Below are positions 22,384 through 32,500 of a stretch of 64,000 nucleotides of DNA, one piece after another. The first letter of the stretch is position 1; the number at the start of each line of letters is the position of its first letter. This DNA is from Ornithodoros turicata (taxonomy: Eukaryota > Arthropoda > Arachnida > Ixodida > Argasidae), in assembly GCF_037126465.1 (NCBI RefSeq), contig NW_026999357.1:310001-374000 (forward strand), read 5' to 3'. The position numbers were made by a program, and so were the translations under genes. The notes under the pieces were generated by a model. It searched no databases, had not been told where the DNA came from, and saw nothing but the letters and a program-made list of their open reading frames with translations.

Positions 22384-22740
22384 CAAGGTGATGTTTTTTC
22401 ATTTTTTTCCCTGCAGATGCCACGACCACCTGCAGCGAGAAGCCGTTCTCGACCCCAACAATGGCACCGACCTCAGCGACCCCCTGGGAACTCTCCTGCT
22501 CGGAGGCCTTCCCCGTCACCCCGACTTGTGAACGTGGCTACCTGGACTGTCCTAGTTGAAGGCCGCAGTATCGGATACTGTTCCAGAACGAGATGGCGGA
22601 ACCAGGCGCGACATCTCATCGGTGACCCACCTGATTCCCTACCAGAGCCCTTCCGCGGGCTGGGGTTATCAAACAGACACCCCACCGAGCCTCCAGCGGT
22701 GTACACGGAACAAGAAAGGAGCACTACGTTTTAACTACGC
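22384..22740 (+). other. 3' part of Gypsy internal region
   Basis: Follows the Pro/Arg-rich integrase end. Short frames on several phases have no recognised domain (no envelope-like signal or transmembrane segments). No polypurine tract followed by an LTR matching 17142-17458 was seen, so the 3' LTR is missing, too diverged, or beyond an undetected break. Confidence 0.4.
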
Positions 22741-24735
22741 CCATACTACCGTGCTAATCAAGAGAAAATTATGCGAAATGGACGTCGCAGGACCGCTGAT
22801 GCGGATCTTCGAGGGACCTGTGGAGGATCTCTATTCCGGCTCCATAGGTATCGCGCGCCTATGGAAATATCGTAATTTTAATCATGAGATAAACACAAGG
22901 ACGCAAGTGTGCACCCAAAATACTTTATTTCTATCCAGATATTTCCCGTTCATGCAGATCGTGATTACAATATTGCCACGTTATATAAACAAGAAAAAAA
23001 ACATCCATGTTGCTCTCTGTATCGTTAGTTGGAATCTTGCATGGAATCGATGCAACTGTGTCCTCACGCTCCTTCATGGCTTATGAATGGCTACCGGTCT
23101 GTTTATATTGTTCCTTTCTGTGTCTTCCGGCCTCTGGAACTCACTGGCCAAGTTCTGCCGCTGAGGCACACTGATAAAAATGACAGAAATAATACAGGCA
23201 TCATCGGTCTCTGCCTTTGGCACGTATGTATACGAGCGTTCGGCCATACTTCCCGTTTACCTAGCATTCTTACCTGTAACGCATAAGACAGTAAATAATT
23301 CCAAGACTGCTCACAGAAAAAATATCCCACACTCTCTGGGACACGCTGAGACGCACACAGCAATGAATGGCCGATGCTGAGCGGTATAGCCGTTTAAGCC
23401 TGAAAGAACATCAAGGACACAGTAGGTGGATCACAAAATATAACTAGCACACACGCGCTAATATTCCTATGTTCCAAGCTCAGCTAGGATAGATAGATTT
23501 TTTTTCACTAGACAGTGGGTAATGCGACTTGAAGAACAAAGGAGTCTAAAACGCGAGCGCTAACAAACAAAGGCACCACGGCCGTTTACGTGTATCGGTC
23601 ATAGATACTGGCCGCCGATGAAGAATCCGTTGCCTACAAGGCATATTCACCTAACTCTTCACAAAATTCAAGCTGTACTGGTGGTGTTTGCGTTAAAAAT
23701 TACCGTATTACTCCAAGCCATTGCAGAGCCGACACGTTTCTCCAGCCTCTCCAGCGGCGTTTGAAATCATCCACACAACGGGCTATGGCATCACCTGACT
23801 CTCTCTTCTGCGCGTTGCGAAAAAACAAACCTTCTGCGCAGATTTCTCCTTTGGCGGCGACGCAGTCAGACGGCAGAGCGGGAGAGAAGGAGGAGGCGAA
23901 GGGTGAAGAGTGAAAAGGGGTGTTCAAACGGCTCTTTGTAGACACAGTGGGGATGGGGTGCGCATGTTGTCTACAGGGTGATATATGTGGGACGTCTGCT
24001 GCGTATACTCGTTGGAGCATCCCAACTAACGCATCCAAGAGGCGTTCAATGGATGTTCACGTTAGGCTGCAGATGCTCGGACCCTTGTCGGATATCCAGG
24101 GGCGGTTACTGGTTCTGTGGGTGGTTGATAAATCTGCTACAGAATCTGGGCCAAGAGGATGGACACTTAGAATGATCACAGTTTTTAGTACCATGCAGAG
24201 GAAGATAGTGTAGAGTACCTTCACATTTTGTACTACTTTTTCTGAAATAGTTGTAATTATGCTGCAGCTACATAGGCAGCAGTTAAAATGCTATTCATAA
24301 TTGCCAAAACTTCATGCTAGCACCCAATTCTTTTTACAAACTTTGGTTGATAAAATGAATGTTTCGGTGACTTCTGTATATCCGGTTTCACCAACTCTGG
24401 TTAACTGAACCAAGATAAAATGTTGTGAATTCTTGAGCTTAGCACAAACTTTTTTTCATTGGTGATTTAGTGAAACAGAGTTTTATGACCGTTCATCTTA
24501 GTTCAGATGCTGAAAAGGTTGGTGAAACTGGGTCATAATGTAGCCTTTGAGTTCATGGTGCTGTGCAATGGTTTTTCAAGGAATTCAAACTACAAAAAAT
24601 GCTAATAATAAAAAATTCTTGGCTTAACTCTTTATACTTAGCTACATACATGTCTCGGACAGCATGTAAGAAACTCAACAAAATAAAAATGTCATCATGA
24701 CGTTGGTAGACAGACTGAAACCAAACAAATCGGAA
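22741..24735. other. No recognised feature
   Basis: Only short frames on both strands, none with a recognisable domain. No transposon ends were identified. GC is higher at 23700-23900, AT-rich beyond 24200. Confidence 0.4.
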
Positions 24736-24739
24736 GGGG

Positions 24740-26185
24740 AGGGAGATCTATTGTCATGAAATTAATTCGGAACGTAACCGCTAGGGGGGCAGATGCATGA
24801 CTTTATACAGGAGAAAAAGCATTAAGATTCAGTTCTGCACTTGACTGTCTGACGGAACGGACGCGTCATTCTACGCTCCTCGTGACTGCTGTTGTGGTGA
24901 ACAGTGGGCTGATTTGTTGTGTGACTAATTCTTTCAGATGTGATAACTTTGTCCCCACTTTGTTTGCAACTAGCAGTGACGTGCCCGTGCATGTCGGGTG
25001 CTGGTTGTTGTTGTTCCTATCTGGGCATCCCTGCCATTTTCTGTCTTCCCCAAAGGCTGCCTTGGTATCGGAAACTAGAGTAGCACTGGCATGACCCTTA
25101 ATAATTTTGTCATGAAATTAATTCATAAAGTAAGCGCTAGGGGGTGCAGATGCATGATGTTATAGAGGAGAAAAAACAATACGATTCAGTTCTGCAACTG
25201 GCTGTCGCATGGAACAGACTGCTGTTTGCATATGCTCCTCGTGACTGCTGTTGTGGTGAACAGTGGGCTGATTTGTTGTGTGACTAATTCTTTCAGACGT
25301 GATAACTTTGTCCCCACTTTGTTTGCAACTAGCAGTGACGTGCCCGTGCATGTCGGGTGCTGGTTGTTGTTGTTCCTATCTGGGCATCCCTGCCATTTTC
25401 TGTCTTCCCAGAAAGCTGCCTTGGTCTCGGGAATGAGAGTAGCGCTGCCATGAGCCTTAATAATCTTGTCATGAAATTAATTCATAAAGTAAACACTGGG
25501 GTTGCAGAAGCATTACTTTATAGAGGAGACAAATCATTATGACTCAGTTCTGTGCCTCACTGTCAGATGCAGTGGACGCGTGGTTCTGTGTACATCGTGA
25601 CTGCTGTTGTGCTGATTTGTTGTGTGCCTAGTGCTTTTTGTTGTTGGCTATTGATGGTGTCCCTTGTTAGCCTATTGAACTCCTGCTTTCACAGCAGTTT
25701 GCATTCCTCTGTCTCGATTATGAGTCTTTTTCTCCTTGCTTGTCCAGAGTTATTGTCCTAACCTGCGCAGACAATGCCATGATGATGTCACACCTGATAT
25801 CTCAGGATGTCCAGAACTGGTGGTCACAAGAAGGACAGGCGCACCACCTGGTGTGATGCTTTACAACTATGTAGTCACCTGCCTCTGTGCTCCATTGCCC
25901 CAGCGATGGTCAGCAGCCGTTCCGGACCTCTTTCTTCAAGATGGCGTTGTTGATCTTCAACTAAACTGCTTCTTTCCACTCTGTTTCTATCTATTTTTAT
26001 ATTTTATGACCACGAGTACCTGGAAAGATGCAGGGTGGTGTGGATACGAGTAAGATGATCCCCAATTAGTGTGGTGACATCCTGGATGGTCCCAACTATT
26101 GTGGGGAGTCCTAATTTGCTCTCATTGCTAGTTTAATGACGTCCACACTTGTGTGTTTCCGGATAGTCGTGGTCAGTGCCTACTA
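24740..26185 (+). mobile_element. Diverged solo copy of the fold-back family
   Basis: In the same orientation as the right arm it shares ATGAAATTAATTC..AAGTAA..CGCTAGGGG, GTGACTGCTGTTGTGGTG, CATGTCGGGTGCTGGTTG and CTTTCTTCAAGATGGC, in the same order. It ends like the fold-back tip: TTTCCGGATAG near 26157 and CTACTGACAAAG at about 26182, comparable to the complement of 1496-1530. It lacks the opposite arm. It may be a single-arm derivative or a truncated relative. Confidence 0.7.
24875..25600 (+). repeat. Tandem repeat, period about 359 bp
   Basis: GCTCCTCGTGACTGCTGTTG occurs at 24875 and 25234, and the following blocks through TTTTCTGTCTTCCC match closely. A third, more diverged unit begins near 25593 (ATCGTGACTGCTGTTG). 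It corresponds to the short units of about 316-329 bp in the fold-back arms. Confidence 0.75.
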
Positions 26186-26312
26186 CTGACAAAGCAGGAT
26201 AAAGTAACTGGCCACGTAAATATAAATAGCGTCACTGCTGTGGAATGTTAGGTAGTAGTTGTAATGGTGTGTCCCATCCCTATTTGTTTGCATGAATTCG
26301 CTTGGTGTAGTT

Positions 26313-27271
26313 CCCAGTAAACCAGAAATATCCCAGGGACGTCCCAGAAAAGTCTCAGACGTCACCTATCTCCAGGAAGTCCACCAGACGTTATTTGGAC
26401 GTCCACAATGTGACAATGAAAATCGTCCGACATTGTATCTCCCAGGGACATCTGCAGGATGTAAAACGAATTGCCCCACCGCGTTGCATTTTGCGCACAT
26501 ATCTGGGACACGTGACGCTTACTGGAGTGACGTAAGCAAAGCGAGAAACATTTAGGGTTTAGACCATTATTTGCAAAGCAATCACATCATGGAAGATAGT
26601 TTGAATTAAAAACACAATGTTTGTGAGAAAGGGACGCCAGAAGTATCAACGGTTATGCTTCGGCGTTGTTGGCACACGAACTAATTAGTTCCCAAGACGT
26701 CTTCACCGTTACAATCGTAGTTCACCGCGCTGTACACTTACTGAACGTACTCCTACAAGTCTCATTTCAGTATATGCTCCATCCAGTACGCCAGAAGAGG
26801 CCACCACAGGCCTCCGTAGGTAGTGCTCACTCGATATCATATATGTGTGTATGTGCGAGTGCAAGCGGTCTCCCATAACAACAATGGGATACGCAAGGTC
26901 ACGTGGCGTTGCCGATAGGTGCTGTATCCATAGCTATATACAGCGGTTGCATACCGCTCTCAAATAAAAGATGTCGATTATTTATCCAAAACAATTTCTA
27001 AAACGTGGACAGATAACAAAAACTGAATAATAATGGATAGTGCTCAGCATACAAGCTAATTTGATATGAAACGGTAAACGTCCCATTCACATCCAGATAT
27101 CCAACAGAGACGTTCATAGGATGTCCCCAGGACTGCAAAATGAGGAAGAAAGTCTGTTCCCAGGCACGTCGCACGGACGTAAACGGGACGTTCACGAACA
27201 TCCCTGGGATATCCAAATGCCAAATTCAGTTCTTCCCCACGATATCCTTGGGACATATTTGGTTTACTGGG
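26313..27271. mobile_element. 959-bp TIR element with subterminal GGGACGTCC repeats
   Basis: The ends CCCAGTAAACCAGAAATATC (26313) and its imperfect complement (TGGTTTACTGGG ending 27271) form a TIR of about 25 bp. TT flanks both sides, a possible 2-bp duplication. Subterminal zones hold repeated CAGGGACGTCC/GGACGTCC-type motifs in both orientations (26330-26470 and 27080-27250). The interior has no recognised frame. The plan mirrors that of 5571-7923. Confidence 0.65.
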
Positions 27272-28660
27272 TTGAGATAAGTAATTTTCGTTAAAAGGCC
27301 CCCTTCTGACCAGGGTCCCCTTCCCCTTCTTTGTAGCATCGTGTACATCGTACGCTGTCAATGTTCATTTACAGGAAATGACTGAAGGCCAACAATTTGA
27401 ACACTAGTCCATGCCTATGTCGCATTGGGTCACGCTTCTAGTGTTCCTTTCTCGCGCACAGTAGAAATGAAAGGTCGGGACATACGTGTCACTCTTGTAA
27501 CTCCTGGTGTTGCCCCATCTCCTGATGATGCCTCTCCACCTGCAGAGGACGGTGTCAACTGAGGGATGTTTCCAGCGGGCGCCGTGGGATAGTAAGCTTC
27601 GGACTCCGTGCCGTCATCTCCCGTATCTTCTATTAGAATGCATCACCAGAAAGAGGCACGTATGAGCCGTCGAGAGGGCACAGAGGTAGGTAGGAAGAAA
27701 ACAGAGGAAAGTGGGGGGCAACTACAGTACAGTTCCTAGTTCCCATGATCGCACTTGCTCCCTGTTCTAATCCTCTAACGCTGATATATTTGCTTCCCAA
27801 TACCGGCAAATAGTCTTATAACTTTAGAAAAACCTCCGTGCATTTAGTCACCGAAGGAGCACAACAAAATCATCAAAGGCCTATATGGAGTAACACAAAA
27901 CGTAGCTCTTGCACATAGTTGGACGGGCGCTATCTGCGATTGTCGGAATCGATGCAGGGTTCAAGGATGCGAGCGGAGGTGTGTAGGTTACAAAAAATGG
28001 CGCTGTAGTTTTATAGTTCTGAAATTAATAAAGTAACAGGAAAGATTACTGGGACTACCTCTGTCCGCAAGTTATCTAAGACGGGGAAACTCGTACGCGA
28101 ATTGACGAAAAAAAATTGCAGATTTAGCACTATAGGTAGTTTCGGATTTAAATGACCAGCATAGTTGAGCCTTGCCGTGTGGATGGAACACGCTACATTG
28201 AAAAGTTTGCGCTTGTCCTTCAACCTTACGCTTGCAATTCCTTTAATTGCTTGCAACGAACGTATAGGATGCTCGAAGTGAGCACTGCGAAAGCATTTGC
28301 CTGGGGAACGACATACCGGCTTGCTTTGAGCTCAAAACAGTTGCCAGGGCGCCGAAGAACAGAAGCAGACAAGCGGCAAAACATATCGCCATCAGCAGTT
28401 TACGCTTTCCTTCGTCCCTAGAACAAGCATGGGTTACCAACGATATCGACGATAAGGTCAATGCACTGCCAATGCTGCTATCCCGTTATCATGGAGTCGA
28501 GCACTGCGGTTAAGGTCACTAGGTTATATGCACTCCACGTTTTCTTTAGATAGAGCAGAAACGTTTTTGCCGTCTTCATGACGTCTGTCCATACCAGCAC
28601 TCTGGTCGACATGCACGGGTATGGAACTCTACTTGCATTTGACGAGAGCGCAATGTCTGA
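27272..28660. other. No recognised feature
   Basis: Mixed composition. Short frames on both strands show no domain. No clear element ends were seen. Confidence 0.4.
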
Positions 28661-28662
28661 TC

Positions 28663-28722
28663 AAAGCACCCCAGACTAGGCAATTAGAGGTGTGAGTTCA
28701 AATCTCGCTACTGGCGCTCGCT
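28663..28722 (+). repeat. tRNA-like fragment, probable SINE relic
   Basis: Contains GTGAGTTCAAATCTCGC, which folds as a T arm with a 5-bp stem and a B-box-like loop, followed by CTACTGGCGC. A matching A box and D arm are not convincing upstream, so this is more likely a decayed tRNA-derived repeat than a working tRNA gene. Confidence 0.35.
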
Positions 28723-28951
28723 GACTTTCCCTCGAACTACTGCCTTTCATAGCCTTGCTTGGACTTTGGACATGTCGTCCTAATTATTGTTCGTTCAGCC
28801 TGTCTACCATTTACGTCTCCCTACTCGACATGATCAATAAACGCTAGAATGACACGGACAGACAAGGGACAGGGAACGTTGTCTTCTGTGCGTTCTTGCA
28901 TTTCTACATCATGTTACCAAATCAGCACGTTCTCCATCTTCTACTCTACAC

Positions 28952-29542
28952 CAATGTTTCTCAACCGGGGTTCTCCGAGCCTTGTCGCGAGTTTCTGCGA
29001 TCAGGATCCTGTTCAGCACCCGCGAGTGAGGGGGCTGACGCTCACAGGCGGCAGCTGTCATCGTCATAGTTAATTTCTCCGTGCCGCGCTTTTGCTTTTC
29101 TCTTGTGTTTTTCTTTACTAGACCTGGAGTAGCATGTCCCGCAGTGAACGGGCTCACACCTCTATTTTTTCTCCTATCATCATCATCATCACTTGGAAAG
29201 TCGGAGTGTAACTTTGGAGATAGCTACTCTCCTCCCTATATGGACTTTGGATTTACCAACATTAGTGGCACAACGCGTTATCTGCGGGGGGGTACTGTGA
29301 AATAATTGAATGAATCCGGCGAAGTTCAAGCGACATCTTGCGACGAAGCAATATGTAGCTAAATTCATTGTTTTTACATAATTCAATATTCGGTCAAACA
29401 GATTGAATAATTTGCTATATATGTACTGCATAAAGTTGCCTTCTCTAACACTTCTATACAGTGGCACCAGTGTAGTAGGTTCCTAGAGGTTGTGCTGGCA
29501 CAATCACGGGTCCACTCGAATACCATAAGTTAAGAAACACTG
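28952..29542. mobile_element. hAT-type element with CARTGTTTCTYAAC ends
   Basis: Starts CAATGTTTCTCAACC and ends GTTAAGAAACACTG. The flanks CTCTACAC (28944-28951) and TTCTACAC (29543-29550) match at 7 of 8 bases. Ends of this type with an 8-bp duplication are typical of Charlie-like hAT elements. There is a short ATC microsatellite near 29178-29192. No transposase frame, so non-autonomous. Confidence 0.75.
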
Positions 29543-29550
29543 TTCTACAC

Positions 29551-31300
29551 TGTTAAAACACAACTTCATCACGTCACACGCTCCCAGCCAACCGCCATTG
29601 CGAATGATCACTCTGTTCCCGGATTTTTGGAAATGAAAGAAGATGCGTATCTTGAACAGATTTTGCACGTTAAAGGCACATGCAGGTCGAGAGGCACACA
29701 ACTTTGTTTTTGGTCGGTATGCCCACAATTAATGCAACCGTAGCAAAATTGGGACGCCTGCAATAGCCCCCTGAACTTCCCGTGCGCGAAACACCCTCCT
29801 TCGCCTTCACGATAGACACGTGATGAGCGCCGCCACATACGTCACATAGAAGGGACGCTCCTCATTGGACCTGGGATAACATGATCGAGGTGAGCAACAC
29901 AGCGCAGGCCGGAGCGTCTGCTACCGCTTCGGAAACGCCATGCGTTCTCAGGCTGCGTGAAGTCCGAAACGAAGGTTTTGAAGGCTGTCAACGACACGAC
30001 CACGACTTTTTGGGACCGCTGACACCACGGGAAGAACGAGTGGTGCCGCCCGAAATTAACTCTGTGTTGTACAGCGATAGCCCAGTGCTTCACGACAGGG
30101 TGCAGTCTCTCTGACCGTTCTCACCACACAGTTTGGCCAGTGGCTAACAGGTGGCGCCACAATACCGCCGTTACCGCTTGCTTTCTGCTACTGTGAGTTC
30201 TGAGATTGCACAGAAGACAGGTATATTACTCTTGTGATTGCAACCTTATTTTGTCAGGCTGCATATATGCTTTGTTTCTCTTTTATAGATAACGTGATAT
30301 ATAAATCATATAAAGAATATAAGTCAACAAGAAACAGCACGCAATGTTCGTAGCAGACGGTTTGTCCTACCAACGGATGAGGGGGCTCCCTACCACAAAC
30401 GTCATACTAGAGCGGGTGATTTGAGAGAGTGAGTGGGCGATTTTGCAAATTAATTGCGCCGCGGAGAAACAACTTTGGACAAAAATATTTTGTGGGAATG
30501 CTTTCCACGTACCGCTTTACAAGATAACAGCAGTTTTTGGCCTAGATACCCCTATAATGCGCCGTTAAAGATAGGCTCATCCTCCCATTCTCAACATGAG
30601 TAGACGCAATCATGGTGTTTGCGTGGGAACGTGCTATGCGGTGAAGTTTTTTTAAAAACTAACTACACTCTTAAAACATAACTTCATCACATTGCACGGT
30701 CTTGGCCAACTACCCCGAATGAGATCGTTCTGCCCCTTGATTGGATAAAAGCGGGGGGCGATCGCCTCCTTGTCACACTTATATAGTGATGTTAGCGGTT
30801 AGAGATGCTTTCCACAACGCAAGAGTGATAACGGTATCATTCTGTGCACCACATTAGTGGCAGCAACGGGCCAGGGTATCACCTTCGGCGATGAAACTTC
30901 CCACTCATCATCTTTTAAATAAAGTTGTTGTTGTTGTTCTGGGCAAGGGTTGGCCTTCACCATGTTGAGTGATCAAGTTTTAAGATTAGGCCGGGTGCTT
31001 CTCCATGGGGCGCGCAGAATACTCAGAGCCGTTTATGCACGACATTCTCTGGAAAACATAAACAAGTCCCCGCTACAACTTCCGGTGCCGCGAAGACTTC
31101 CGGTCCTAAGGACGCTCGGAACCAGCCGCCATGCAGAATTATACCTTTCGCTTTCCTGATTTGTCGAAAGCGGGAGGCGTACGCTTTTTGTGGCGATTTG
31201 AATTGCCATAAAATGGGGTTATACGACCCTCTCTCTCCTCAAAATCGGGAGCGATAACTGTATCAATTGGCACAGTGGTTGGCGCAGAGCGCATTTGCAG
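29551..31300. repeat. Dispersed repeat blocks without genes
   Basis: TTAAAACACAACTTCATCAC at 29552 recurs as TTAAAACATAACTTCATCAC near 30670, followed in both by a block with CCAAC...CGAATGA. Related pieces (GCGGGGGGCGATCGCCTCC near 30751, GCGGGAGGCGTACGC near 31168) suggest several truncated copies of one family. Ends are not resolved. No gene recognised. Confidence 0.45.
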
Positions 31301-32017
31301 CGAAACCGGATGTCGTTTTGGCACCAAACCGGAAGCGGTGAAAACGACATGTATAGGGAGAGCTTGGCCATTCTTGGATCTTTCGCCGCCCGGAGATGGG
31401 CGCTCTCAGTGGCGTCGGATCTCTCACTGCTCCGACCAGAATGAAAGGCGAGCAGCGGCGGCAGGAGGAGATTTCAGAGCCCTACCTCTGTTCCAAGATG
31501 GCAGAACCGAAGGCGAAGAGATATTTCAAGCCGATTGCTCCGCTCGAACATCGTGTGGCGTCAAATGACGTGCTCTAAAACAGGCTCCTCCCCTTGGCCA
31601 AACTCTCCTACTAAACGGCTCTGAGAACAGCGCGGCAAAAGCGCCGCAGTCGGAAGAATTATAGCTCTCTGGTCGGCTGTCTGCATCGGCGTTCCATTGA
31701 GAATTGTTCAGATTGCCGTCTGGCACTAATTTTGTTGTAAAATGCGCCATAAACTTCAGGGAAAGGATTATTGTCTCAGCAGTTTCCCAAGTATTGTCTC
31801 AGCAGTTTGTATATTAAACAGATGAGTGCGTATCTGTAAATTCTCCAGTTAACTATTGAAAGACCTGAAAACTTAGCTCATCGGTGATTACATTACAATA
31901 TTACTGTATTTCTTAATATGTACCTACTAAAGAAAACGGTTTTTAGTATCTGTAGGATCTCAATGCCAGTCATACAAGGAGAGGATAAAGAGGTAGCAGG
32001 CGAGCTGGTGGTATAAA
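31301..32017. other. No recognised feature
   Basis: The first part, to about 31760, is GC-balanced with a short plus-strand frame of no known domain. The remainder is AT-rich. Confidence 0.4.
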
Positions 32018-32110
32018 TACATAACTTAAAAACTCGACACTGGGGACAAAAAAACGACAACACAGACAACGTCTCAAACGCAGCTGAAAAGTATACTCAA
32101 CTACACAAAT
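32018..32110 (-). mobile_element. Penelope-like element 3' tail
   Basis: Matches 61827-61910 at the same relative positions: ATAACTTAAAAACTCGA, a run of A with CGAC, ACACAGACAACGTCTCAAA, GCAGCTGAAA. At 61.8 kb this sequence directly follows a Penelope-like GIY-YIG coding end on the minus strand, so here it is read as the same 3' untranslated region. Confidence 0.65.
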
Positions 32111-32133
32111 ATATGTATCGACTGCTATACGTA

Positions 32134-32290
32134 TTGGTGGAGACTTGTTTAATCAAAAGACTGGCAACTGTATTGGTTCTGCCATTGCACCGGTATTGTC
32201 AGAAATTTATATCCGTACTGTTGATTCTGCTGCCATGTCATTTATTTCAACTGTTTCCATCGCCTCTCTACTTGTAAGATTCTTCGATGA
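32134..32290 (+). pseudogene. Penelope-like reverse transcriptase fragment
   Basis: The plus-strand frame from 32134 reads GGDLFNQKTGNCIGSAIAPV followed by LSEIYI. The order Q-x-x-G-x-x-x-G-S-x-x-x-P-V-L matches the RT motif before the catalytic YxDD in Penelope-like elements. RFFDD further on (near 32280) probably corresponds to the catalytic block. Only about 50 codons remain. It lies head-to-head with the minus-strand tail at 32018-32110, an arrangement often seen in PLE insertions. Confidence 0.6.
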
Positions 32291-32500
32291 CTGTCGAACA
32301 CCCCATGAAGCAACACGCCATACATACATTTTAAATACAAAACACAGCTCCGAAAGCGGAATCGGGAACAAATGTCACCTATGTGTGAGCGGCATCACAA
32401 ACTGATTCTGTTGGAAAGCATAGATTTGTATGCACATTCTCGAAAACATCACCAGCCAGACGTAGTGTGCTGATCGTTCGACGGGCTGAAAACAACGCAG

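Noticed and set aside
22384..23090. Envelope-like third ORF of the Gypsy element
   Set aside because: No signal peptide, transmembrane segment or furin-like site; short frames in mixed phases only.
24875..25600. CRISPR-like array
   Set aside because: The repeats are about 359 bp long in direct tandem without short spacers, and the genome is eukaryotic; it is a transposon sub-repeat.
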